From NCBI RefSeq assembly GCF_001263355.1, contig NZ_LGYO01000007.1:1-64000 (forward strand): DNA of 64,000 nt, in the 5' to 3' direction. Shown one piece after another: positions 56,637 through 64,000 of this stretch (position 1 is its first letter; every line of letters begins with the position of its first letter). The notes beneath the pieces were generated by a model, which saw only the letters and a program-made list of their open reading frames with translations, did not search any database and was not told the DNA's origin. Made by a program: the position numbers and the translations under genes. This DNA comes from Acetobacterium bakii (lineage in GTDB: Bacteria; Bacillota; Clostridia; Eubacteriales; Eubacteriaceae).

Positions 56637-57754
56637 TTCAATTCTGTAGTATCCTGAACTTCTTCCGGTTCTTCAATGGTTTCAATAACATCGTCCAGTT
56701 CATTTAGCATTGGATCTGTCATCGGTATGGCTTCTATTGCCATGGCCTTATTTATTTTTCTGTTTTGACGGGCAAGGAGAATGGTTAAAATCACCGTTAT
56801 GAACAATCCCAATAAAATGAGCCAATAGCCAACGTCCAATTGAATATAAAAAGCCATGTATAAAAAATCTCCCCGGGTTCCGATGAAATTGGCGATAAAG
56901 GTGCCAACGTCCCCAAGACTTGAAATCAGAACGCTTCTTAATCCTTCAACAATCCCATTATTGACTTGTGTGGTGAGCTCCAAAAGCTCGGCATTGATCT
57001 GGCTATTGGCAGTGGATACGCCAATGCCGACTCCCACGAATAGAATAAAAAGAACACTGGAAATTCCAATGGAAATACCCACCGGGGCACGCTTATATAA
57101 AAGGAGTAAAATCAACGCGATGCCACTGGCAAAAATAAATAACATGATGCCATTGGCCATATCCTTATACCCATCGATGGTTGCCATGGTTTGATTGACT
57201 TGATCCATGGATTCCCGAGCATTGGCAACCACATTATTTGCTGCATTGACAACATTTTTTGCACTTTGAATGATATTCCAGGCATCCTCCAGGATAATAT
57301 TAATCTGATCACCTCTGGCAAACCTTGTGGCAATCACTTCCTGAACCCTGGGATCAATGAGAAAATTCAAGGCCGAACTGGATAAAGCCTGATCAACATT
57401 GGCAATGATCCCTTTATCGGGAAGAGGACTCCTGAGTATATCCAGAACCGACTGGTCCATGACTTTAACATCTCCCAGAGGGATGCTAAAGACTTCAATG
57501 TCATCAATGGGCTTCTGCAGAACAAAGTCGCCAAGGTTAAATGAAACCACATCATTTTCAGGCGTTATGATTTGGATAGTATTATCCATTAACCCAGTGA
57601 CAGAGATATCGGCTTTTGCACTCATAAATGGAAGAAAAAAACTAAACAATACCAGAACCATACAAAAAATAGCCCCTGTTCTTAACTTATTTTCCAGAAC
57701 TTTTCTTTTTGTGAAATCCCAGCCTCGAACAACCTTATTTTTCAAATCCATCAT
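56633..57754 (-). CDS. Membrane protein of unknown function
   Basis: A 373-residue protein: TM1 about 27-48, external part about 50-205 with a helical, Asn- and Ala-rich section (NVVNAANNVVANARESMDQ), then membrane segments near 208-225, 230-250 and 312-335, and an acidic cytosolic tail. No recognised domain. It is convergent with the glycosyltransferase. Confidence 0.8.
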   Translation of the reverse strand: MMDLKNKVVRGWDFTKRKVLENKLRTGAIFCMVLVLFSFFLPFMSAKADISVTGLMDNTIQIITPENDVVSFNLGDFVLQKPIDDIEVFSIPLGDVKVMDQSVLDILRSPLPDKGIIANVDQALSSSALNFLIDPRVQEVIATRFARGDQINIILEDAWNIIQSAKNVVNAANNVVANARESMDQVNQTMATIDGYKDMANGIMLFIFASGIALILLLLYKRAPVGISIGISSVLFILFVGVGIGVSTANSQINAELLELTTQVNNGIVEGLRSVLISSLGDVGTFIANFIGTRGDFLYMAFYIQLDVGYWLILLGLFITVILTILLARQNRKINKAMAIEAIPMTDPMLNELDDVIETIEEPEEVQDTTELK

Positions 57755-57828
57755 TTTATTTTCCTCCTTGTATATTTAATTTTGTAATACCCATATTTTA
57801 CGACAGTTACCATATCGTTATTTTTTAG

Positions 57829-57858
57829 AAAAAAAGCCGTCTCTGGGAGGAGACGGCT
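57829..57858 (-). terminator. Terminator after the amino-acid importer operon
   Basis: On the minus strand AGCCGTCTC/GAGACGGCT with a 6-nt loop, then TTTTTTTT. Confidence 0.85.
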
Positions 57859-57880
57859 GAGCTTATGGCCAATAGATAAA

Positions 57881-57914
57881 GCACACAACTGATTAACAAT
57901 TGGTCAGTACGGTA
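57881..57914 (+). repeat. Half copy of the E-type hairpin element
   Basis: GCACACAACTGATTAACAA then TTGGTCAGTACGGTA matches the right half of copy E (28174-28204). The left half is absent. Unlike the full copies it is not between convergent genes; it lies after glnQ. Confidence 0.65.
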
Positions 57915-57939
57915 GTTTGTCCACAAGTAAAATTTTGAT

Positions 57940-58668
57940 TTATAAAACCTTATTTAAAAAATTGATGGTCCGTTCGTTTTTAGGATTGCCAAAAATTTCA
58001 CTGGGTGGTCCCTGTTCGACAATATACCCCTCATCAATAAAAATAACGCGATCAGCCACTTCTTTGGCAAAACCCATTTCGTGGGTAACCACAATCATGG
58101 TCATACCCTCATTGGCAAGCTTTTTCATAACCGCCAGAACCTCGCCCACCATTTCAGGATCCAAAGCCGAGGTCGGCTCATCAAAAAGCATGACATCGGG
58201 TTCCATTGCCAAAGCTCTGGCAATGGCCACACGCTGCTGCTGTCCGCCGGAAAGCTGTTCAGGGTAGACATTTGCTTTTTCTTCGAGATCCACACGCTTT
58301 AGAAGCTCATGGGCTTTGGCCTGGGCTTCTTCTTTGGTTTTAAGTTTAAGTGATATCGGCGCAAACGAAATGTTTTGCAGCACCGTCATGTGTGGAAAAA
58401 GATTGAATTGCTGGAAAACCATGCCAATGTCCTGGCGATATTTATTAATATCCGCATGGGCTCCGGTTATATCATGGCCATCAACCTCTACGGTTCCGCT
58501 GCTGGCATCTTCCAGAGCATTGATACAGCGCAGGAGTGTACTTTTTCCGGAGCCCGAAGCTCCGATTATGCAAATCACTTCCCTTTCACACACTTCCAGG
58601 TTAATGTCCTTCAGGACTTCCAAATCGCCAAAACTTTTTTTCAAGTTCTTAATTACTACTTTTCCCAT
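57940..58668 (-). CDS. glnQ: Polar amino-acid ABC transporter ATPase
   Basis: A 242-residue GlnQ/HisP-type ATPase: [26 protein letters not shown], signature [41 protein letters not shown]. Its start overlaps the permease end by 20 nt. Confidence 0.95.
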   Translation of the reverse strand: MGKVVIKNLKKSFGDLEVLKDINLEVCEREVICIIGASGSGKSTLLRCINALEDASSGTVEVDGHDITGAHADINKYRQDIGMVFQQFNLFPHMTVLQNISFAPISLKLKTKEEAQAKAHELLKRVDLEEKANVYPEQLSGGQQQRVAIARALAMEPDVMLFDEPTSALDPEMVGEVLAVMKKLANEGMTMIVVTHEMGFAKEVADRVIFIDEGYIVEQGPPSEIFGNPKNERTINFLNKVL

Positions 58669-59314
58669 AAGACATTCTCCTTTCGATACGTTTTGATATT
58701 TTGGAAAGAATCATAATGATAATAAAGTACATTGCCGCAATGATAGTCCACATTTGAAAAGCCTGATAGTTATTGGCAATAATCAGTCGTCCGGTCTGGG
58801 TCAGTTCCTGAATACCAATAACCGAAAGAATGGATGTATCTTTAAGAGTAATAATACACTGGTTAATCAGCGCCGGGGTCATGGTCCGAACGGCCTGGGG
58901 CAAAATAACCTTGCGCATGGCCATGCCATAGGGCAAGCCAAGACTTCGGGCTGCTTCCATCTGACCCTTGCTAATGGATTCAATCCCACCTCTGAAAATT
59001 TCTGCCAAATATCCTCCGGCATTAAGACTCAAGGCAATTATCCCAGCTAAATTTGGATCCAATCGAATTCCCGTCGCAGCCGGGATTCCAAAGTAAATAA
59101 AAAACGCCTGAACAATCAGTGGTGTACCTCTAACAATATCGACGTAGACAACGGCAATGGCACGCATTGCTTTTTTCTTCGATACCGATAAAAGACCAAA
59201 GACCAGGCCTAATATTCCGCCAATAATAAGGGATATAATAGTCAGTTGAATCGTTAATCCAAGGCCTGCTAAAAGCCGGGGCCATGTTTGTATAATCAGT
59301 TCTGGTATACTCAC
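58649..59314 (-). CDS. glnP: Polar amino-acid ABC transporter permease
   Basis: A 221-residue HisM/GlnP-type permease with about five membrane segments and [22 protein letters not shown] (coupling helix, about residues 120-141). GTG 59314 is chosen since AAGGAG lies 7 nt upstream; the frame is open to 59362. Confidence 0.94.
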   Translation of the reverse strand: MSIPELIIQTWPRLLAGLGLTIQLTIISLIIGGILGLVFGLLSVSKKKAMRAIAVVYVDIVRGTPLIVQAFFIYFGIPAATGIRLDPNLAGIIALSLNAGGYLAEIFRGGIESISKGQMEAARSLGLPYGMAMRKVILPQAVRTMTPALINQCIITLKDTSILSVIGIQELTQTGRLIIANNYQAFQMWTIIAAMYFIIIMILSKISKRIERRMSYGKSSN

Positions 59315-59465
59315 GTAAAACTCCTTCTTAATGTGTCTATTTATCCAACAGTCTTTACTCACGATGAATAAACACTGTCAGATAACTCATAGAAATCATC
59401 TGCCGGTAGAACATTCTACGAGCAGATGATTTAAGTAAACACTATGTTAAATTATAACTGTCAGA

Positions 59466-60236
59466 TTATTTTTGAATGTAGGTATCCAGAATTTCCTGGT
59501 ATTTACCGCTAGCTTTTACGTTAGCTAATCCGGCGTTGAACATTTTTATAAGTTCAGCATTTTGTCCTTTTTTAACTGCAAATCCATAAGAACTGCCTTT
59601 TTCCATTTCGCCAATTATTTTAAGTGGCACACCACTGGCAATAGCATCCCCAACAACTGGGTAATCTTCGAATAATGCAGCTGAATTTCCAGCTTTTACA
59701 TCTTCATACATATTAGATGAATCCGGGAAAGAAACCGTTTCAAATCCGTACTGAGCCTTAATCGATTCAGCAAAGGTTGCCCCTTCAGTTCCGTTTTTAA
59801 CCGCTACTTTTTTACCGGCAAGATCAGAGTAAGCTTTAATGGTATTATCATTTGCCGAAACTGCCATCACAACCCCTGAATCAAAGTATGGATCAGAGAA
59901 ATCAAATGTTTCTTTTCTTACATCCGTAATACTCATTCCGGCGATCATTCCGTCAGATTGTCCGGAAGTTACTTCTCCGAGAGCTGCATCAAATCCAACT
60001 GCTTTTAACTCATATTCAAAACCTTGATCTGCTGCAATTGCTGCTAATAAATCAATATCAATACCAACACGTTCACCCTTATCGTTTTCAAACTCAAACG
60101 GTTTAAAGGTGGTATCTGTTGCAATAACATATTTTTTTGTATCGCTGGTTGATGTGGTTCCGCTGGAACATCCAACGAGTGAAAAAATCATTAATACAGC
60201 CATTGCCAAAACACCAATCTTTGTCGCTTTTTTCAT
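59466..60236 (-). CDS. glnH: Polar amino-acid binding lipoprotein
   Basis: A 256-residue family-3 solute-binding lipoprotein: lipobox SLVGC, then IATDTTFKPFEFEN, VGFDAAL, GMSITDVRKETFDFSDPY. ATG 60236 with AGGAGG upstream is preferred over 60287. First gene of glnH-glnP-glnQ; the exact amino acid cannot be told. Confidence 0.94.
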   Translation of the reverse strand: MKKATKIGVLAMAVLMIFSLVGCSSGTTSTSDTKKYVIATDTTFKPFEFENDKGERVGIDIDLLAAIAADQGFEYELKAVGFDAALGEVTSGQSDGMIAGMSITDVRKETFDFSDPYFDSGVVMAVSANDNTIKAYSDLAGKKVAVKNGTEGATFAESIKAQYGFETVSFPDSSNMYEDVKAGNSAALFEDYPVVGDAIASGVPLKIIGEMEKGSSYGFAVKKGQNAELIKMFNAGLANVKASGKYQEILDTYIQK

Positions 60237-60264
60237 TTCTTTTCCTCCTAAATATAATATTTTT

Positions 60265-60335
60265 GGTGTATCTCTTACTTGATACACCCGCCCTAATACA
60301 GTATGAAGTATATCATTTTTTTTTTATTTTCGCAA
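60265..60335 (-). promoter_or_regulatory. Promoter and leader hairpin of the amino-acid importer
   Basis: On the minus strand TTGCGA (60335-60330), 17-nt spacer, TATACT (60312-60307). The leader begins near 60300 and has GGTGTATC/GATACACC (60265-60288), 8-bp stem, close to the start point. It could be an operator or a stabilising 5' stem. Confidence 0.6.
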
Positions 60336-60476
60336 TAAAAAAAATAATAAACCGAAGACATTTTGGGCCCAACTTTCATAATTAAATTGAATCAGATGCA
60401 AAACCTATGCTTGGTGCATGATATTCCGATAACTCCTGCATTTCCGGTCTAAAAAGCCATATATAATAATGAGCAT
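60336..60476. other. Gap, nothing recognised
   Basis: Between the importer promoter and the terminator of the next operon. AT-rich with no frame or repeat that I can support. Confidence 0.4.
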
Positions 60477-60518
60477 CAAAAAAAGCAGCTATCATTTTTT
60501 TTTTAAAATGGCTGCTTT
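60477..60518 (-). terminator. Terminator after the coiled-coil membrane protein
   Basis: On the minus strand AAAGCAGCCAT/ATAGCTGCTTT with a long A-rich loop, then TTTTTTT. Confidence 0.7.
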
Positions 60519-60524
60519 CTTGAC

Positions 60525-61940
60525 TTAATTTTCGGAAGTTTGGGTCAGGTATTTTCGAATACTTTCGTAATCGCCTTCGGCAATAATAAATTCAGAATCC
60601 AGATTTTCAAGCATGACTTCCTGGGGCATTATTTCAATGTCATCATCCACCATACTGTTGTAGCTTTCGACCATTAAAACTTCTTTTTGATCCAAAGCCA
60701 TTTTTCGCTGATTGAGTCCCGCTTCAATAACATCAAGATCATCAATGCGGTTATTAATCAATTTTGATAAACGAATCAGATCATCCAGTACTTCATCCAC
60801 CACAAATTGCTTATCTATGATATCCTTAAGCTTTTCCCGAATCAAATTCCCGGTGGCAATAATTTTTTCATCTCCGGTAATCGGTGTATAGGTTTCCACT
60901 GCATCATGAAACTCTGATACCGCATCCTGGAGAAAATGTGTTTCTTTCATGGATTTCTCAATCTCATAAAAAAGGTAGCCTAATCGTTTTTCGATGGCCA
61001 GAAAATCTTCTTCTTTCTCCACAACCGCTTCTCCCGGCAATAGCACCTTTTTGTTCAGACTTTCATCAAGAGACACCGATTTAACTTGTTCAAGGTTATT
61101 TGGACTGATCAGATCGCTTCTTTCTGCACTGGGCAGATCTTTAAATAAGTCATTTAATCCTTTTGATTTTTTTTTTTGTTGATTTTCCAGCTCTACCTCT
61201 TCAGTTAAGAGGGGTGCTTCCCGGAAAGTACTGTCCATGATTTTTTTTTCGGTGCCTGACAGTTCAGCAGCTTTTGTCGGTGGCATTTTAGTTGTTGGCA
61301 GAACCTTTGTCCCGGAAATTTCTTCTCCGGGTTTATTAGCCAGACTTTGTTTGATATCCTTTAAAAAATCGCTGGTTTGATAGCGTTTTTCTTCCTCATA
61401 GATGCCCGGTTTTGAAGGTTCATAAGCCTTTTGTTGACCCTGTTTTTCATTTTCTAAAAGAGTCGTGAAGATGCTGTCGTATTCCGAATCCTCTTCATCT
61501 GCATGGGACAACCATGTTTTTCGCTCTTCAGTGCTATTGGTAACTTCAACGATCGCTTCATCTTTTCCGATAAGGCTCCACCACAGAAAATGGCAAAGCG
61601 TTACCACCAGAAAATCACTGATTGTCAATCCGATAAAAAAGGACAGTGGCACCTCTGGTATCAGAAACCAGCATATCCCAAAAACCATCGCATTACCGAT
61701 CAGTGAAATAAGTCCACCGATAAATGGAATGTTTTTCAGCAGTAAATTTCGATTCAGATCATATAATGATAGTACCACAACCTTGATGCCAACAAAAATA
61801 GCCATTAGAATAATAAATGCATTCGCACTTGGCAGTGTCGCCAGCACCTGGAACACCAATAAAAAGGCATAACCTGAAAGTGCTAAACCGATGGTATCAA
61901 AAATCAGTAAACCCCAACATTTTCCCAAACTTAATTTCAT
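60525..61940 (-). CDS. Membrane protein with cytosolic coiled-coil tail, unknown function
   Basis: A 471-residue protein from ATG 61940, which has AAGGAGTGA upstream; the frame is open to 62096. Four membrane segments lie in about 10-125, followed by a charged, mostly disordered and helical region and a helical C-terminal part (about 325-440). No recognised domain. It lies 4 nt after the coiled-coil gene. Confidence 0.8.
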   Translation of the reverse strand: MKLSLGKCWGLLIFDTIGLALSGYAFLLVFQVLATLPSANAFIILMAIFVGIKVVVLSLYDLNRNLLLKNIPFIGGLISLIGNAMVFGICWFLIPEVPLSFFIGLTISDFLVVTLCHFLWWSLIGKDEAIVEVTNSTEERKTWLSHADEEDSEYDSIFTTLLENEKQGQQKAYEPSKPGIYEEEKRYQTSDFLKDIKQSLANKPGEEISGTKVLPTTKMPPTKAAELSGTEKKIMDSTFREAPLLTEEVELENQQKKKSKGLNDLFKDLPSAERSDLISPNNLEQVKSVSLDESLNKKVLLPGEAVVEKEEDFLAIEKRLGYLFYEIEKSMKETHFLQDAVSEFHDAVETYTPITGDEKIIATGNLIREKLKDIIDKQFVVDEVLDDLIRLSKLINNRIDDLDVIEAGLNQRKMALDQKEVLMVESYNSMVDDDIEIMPQEVMLENLDSEFIIAEGDYESIRKYLTQTSEN

Positions 61941-61944
61941 CAAA

Positions 61945-62514
61945 TCACTCCTTGCTATTTTTTCTCTGGGAAGTTTTTCGCTTGTCTTTAGAACTTCCTT
62001 CACCCAACGAAAAATTACCAAAGGATGACTCCAAATTATCAATTTCCCCTGTATTCCGGTATAATTCTTCGATTTCCTGAAGTTTTTTATATTCACGGTT
62101 CAAGGTTTCTTCCTTACGATTAACTTCCTCATGTCTTTGTTTTAAAATTAAAAGCGCTGTTCCAAGAGAATCCAACATTTCCTGAACCATTTTTTCCCGT
62201 TTTTCAATATTCGTTAACTGTTCATTCAGCTCTTCCGCTTTATACTCAGGAACTTCGCCTTCCTTCTTCAGAAATCGCGCTTCTTCTTCCTTAATATCTT
62301 TAAACACCGTTTCAAAGTTCCCCTTGCCCTGAATCAGGACCTTATTCTGACGTGATTCATCATCATTTCGCGACGCGCCATTATTGACCGTCTTGAGGAT
62401 CAGGGATTTTAACTCATCATCCTTTTTCAATATTAATTTTTCTAAATCTTCAATACGTGACTCAACATATTCAAAGTACTCATTCTTACCACTGAGTTCC
62501 GATTCTTTTCCCAT
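61945..62514 (-). CDS. Coiled-coil protein of unknown function
   Basis: A 189-residue, very charged protein with heptad-like Leu/Glu/Lys patterns in about 8-40 and 90-150, and a basic Ser-rich tail. No membrane segment. It is first of a two-gene unit and divergent from an LCP wall protein. A structural or scaffold role in the envelope is possible only. Confidence 0.8.
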   Translation of the reverse strand: MGKESELSGKNEYFEYVESRIEDLEKLILKKDDELKSLILKTVNNGASRNDDESRQNKVLIQGKGNFETVFKDIKEEEARFLKKEGEVPEYKAEELNEQLTNIEKREKMVQEMLDSLGTALLILKQRHEEVNRKEETLNREYKKLQEIEELYRNTGEIDNLESSFGNFSLGEGSSKDKRKTSQRKNSKE

Positions 62515-62818
62515 ATTTAATCCGCTCCTGTTATTTCAGTTTGAATATTTTCTCTAATTTCTATTATAACAAAGATTTTCCAAAATGTATAATAAGATTT
62601 ATTATTCCCTTAAATTTTTCCATATGTAAATGTTTTTTTACATATTGTTTACAAATATGGTATAATAGTAAACTGAAACCGAAGATTTATTGAATTGCGG
62701 ACTCATTTCCAAATATAATTGCATCTGTGTTCTATCCCAATCCTTTGAATACACAAATCTGCACAGCTTTAAAAGAATTGTTATTTTTTTAAAAGCATTT
62801 CCAAATGAGGTATAAATA
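62515..62818. other. Divergent promoter region
   Basis: No gene. On the plus side, TTTACA (62637-62642) and TATAAT (62661-62666), 18-nt spacer, feed the LCP gene through an about 145-nt leader. On the minus side a TATAAT near 62563-62568 could serve the coiled-coil pair. Confidence 0.55.
62637..62666 (+). promoter_or_regulatory. Promoter of the LCP gene
   Basis: TTTACA, 18-nt spacer, perfect TATAAT. Confidence 0.6.
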
Positions 62819-64000
62819 TTGAATAAACGACGAAAAAATGTTATTGAAAACAGGCGAACGACTCCTAAAAAAAGACAGCCCAGGGAAAGCCTAAGGCAGG
62901 AAAACTCACCACAACGCATAACAGCTCCGGTGAGTCGCAAAAACAGGAAAAACAAAAGGCGTCAGGGTGGTTTTAAAAAATTCTTTAAAACCCTTATTAT
63001 GCTTGTCATTGTCTTAGCGCTGACCGGTTTTGCCGTAAATGCATTTTTCCTTGGAAATGTCAATAGTGACCTCCACGGCAATATGAGTGCCTATGGCATC
63101 AGCAGCGAGGCGGCTGCCATGGCCAAACAGCACAAAATCGTTAATGTGGCTGTTTTTGGTGTTGACGGCCGGGATGATGTTGAAGGTGATCGAACCGATA
63201 CCATTATGATTGCCAGTGCCGACTATGAGCATAGCAAGATTAAAGTAACCTCCCTGATGCGTGACACCTATGTTTATGTCAATAAAAAATACGGGTACGA
63301 CAAACTCAATGCCGCTTATGCCTTTGGGGGTCCTGATCTGGCGCTTCAAACCATTAATCAGAATTTTGATACCGCCATCACCGATTATGTGACCGTTGAC
63401 TTTGATGCCATGGTCACCATGGTTAATGCAGTTGACGGCGTCACCATCGACATTAAAACCGAAGAAGAACTTGACTGGGTGAATGAGTACATCAATGATG
63501 TCAATGAAAAAGTAAACACCGGCTCTCCGCATCTGGAAGAAACCGGATCCCAATTGGTGGATGGTTCACAGGCTCTGGCCTATTGTCGGGTGCGTTATGC
63601 CGGCGATGGCGACTTTGAGCGCACCCAGCGGCAACGGGCGGTGTTTGAGCAGGTTCTATCCAAGGCCCTTGACCTTGATTTGATGGCTCAATACAAGCTG
63701 CTGATGGACACCCTTCCCTATGTGGAAACATCCCTAAGCACCCTTGAAATCATGAAGTATGCCGCAAATCTTGCCTTTATGCCATCAAAAGACATCGAAC
63801 AAACCCGGCTGCCGGCGGATGAATTAATTTCCCTGGACATGCTTGACGGCGTTTCCTATGTTATTCCCGACACGCTGACCGAGAACATCAAGGAACTATA
63901 TACATTTATCTATGAAGAAAGCTATACGCCCTCAACCACTGCCACTGAGATCAGCGACGAAATCCAAGATACCCTGAATGGTACTTCTGACGATGAGTAT
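62819..64000 (+). CDS. LytR-CpsA-Psr (LCP) family protein, 3' end outside the window
   Basis: An open frame of 394 codons with no stop before the edge. Start TTG 62819 with GAGG 8 nt upstream. Basic cytosolic N terminus (1-54), one membrane segment (about 55-80), then the external LCP domain: VNVAVFGVDGRD, DTIMIAS, SLMRDTYVYV, KLNAAYAFGG, CRVRYAGDGDFERTQRQR. LCP proteins join teichoic acid or capsule chains to peptidoglycan; the Arg and Asp residues that bind the polyprenyl phosphate are kept. Confidence 0.95.
   Translation, partial: MNKRRKNVIENRRTTPKKRQPRESLRQENSPQRITAPVSRKNRKNKRRQGGFKKFFKTLIMLVIVLALTGFAVNAFFLGNVNSDLHGNMSAYGISSEAAAMAKQHKIVNVAVFGVDGRDDVEGDRTDTIMIASADYEHSKIKVTSLMRDTYVYVNKKYGYDKLNAAYAFGGPDLALQTINQNFDTAITDYVTVDFDAMVTMVNAVDGVTIDIKTEEELDWVNEYINDVNEKVNTGSPHLEETGSQLVDGSQALAYCRVRYAGDGDFERTQRQRAVFEQVLSKALDLDLMAQYKLLMDTLPYVETSLSTLEIMKYAANLAFMPSKDIEQTRLPADELISLDMLDGVSYVIPDTLTENIKELYTFIYEESYTPSTTATEISDEIQDTLNGTSDDEY

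Noticed and set aside
62638-62955. 105-codon minus-strand frame
   Set aside because: It is antisense to the start of the LCP gene, has no ribosome site, and the plus-strand reading has strong family motifs.
63014-63731. Two minus-strand frames within the LCP gene
   Set aside because: They are shadows of the plus-strand LCP coding sequence that runs off the edge.

Overview
The window looks like chromosomal DNA from an AT-rich, low-GC Gram-positive anaerobe of the Eubacteriales; an Acetobacterium-like acetogen is my guess, not a proof. The reasons are strong Shine-Dalgarno sites, lipoprotein-type binding proteins, a LytR-CpsA-Psr wall protein, GatCAB with PcrA and LigA in one block, an FprA-type flavodiiron protein, UPF0735/PheB-like and AzlCD proteins, and MazEF. 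There is no prophage, CRISPR array, rRNA or intact insertion sequence.

Layout. 0-2.9 kb: a two-component system divergent from a small secreted Gly-rich protein with DxDxDG motifs. 3-7.4 kb: metNIQ methionine importer, a YccF protein, MsrA and a hydrolase. 7.5-8.5 kb: tRNA operon Gly-Arg-His-Gln-Lys with a decayed tRNA-Lys copy and duplicated terminator DNA. 8.6-10.7 kb: ABC-2 exporter under a Cys-rich ArsR repressor. 10.7-20.5 kb: phosphodiesterase, rdgB-rph, pcrA-ligA-gatCAB. 20.6-24.8 kb: a second two-component system headed by a 682-residue zinc-ribbon protein of unknown function. 25-32 kb: mnmA, fprA, a small orphan protein, a CmpB-like membrane protein, an orphan pilB-pilC pair. 32-33 kb: mazEF with a broken third frame. 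33-38.4 kb: hom-lysC divergent from thrC-thrB-ACT regulator. 38.6-44.7 kb: transglutaminase-like protein, radical SAM protein, trmB, trmO, MerR regulator, azlCD. 44.8-49.5 kb: MarR with a heterodimeric ABC exporter. 49.8-54.6 kb: MacAB-like exporter with its own two-component system. 54.7-57.8 kb: small membrane protein, a processive-type glycosyltransferase and a membrane protein. 57.9-60.2 kb: amino-acid importer. 60.5-64 kb: two coiled-coil proteins divergent from an LCP protein that runs off the right edge.

Two things stand out. First, a family of about 100-nt hairpin elements: four full copies, one diverged copy and two half copies. All five full-length copies lie between convergent genes, and paired substitutions in their helices indicate selection for structure. 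Second, the system at the left end: the sensor kinase carries a Gly-x-Gly tract in its extracytoplasmic loop that resembles the secreted protein encoded divergently, and both promoters carry the same TGACA-N6-TGACA site exactly 11 nt from the -10 box. This suggests a self-contained sensing circuit.

All calls come from reading the sequence. No database or folding search was run.
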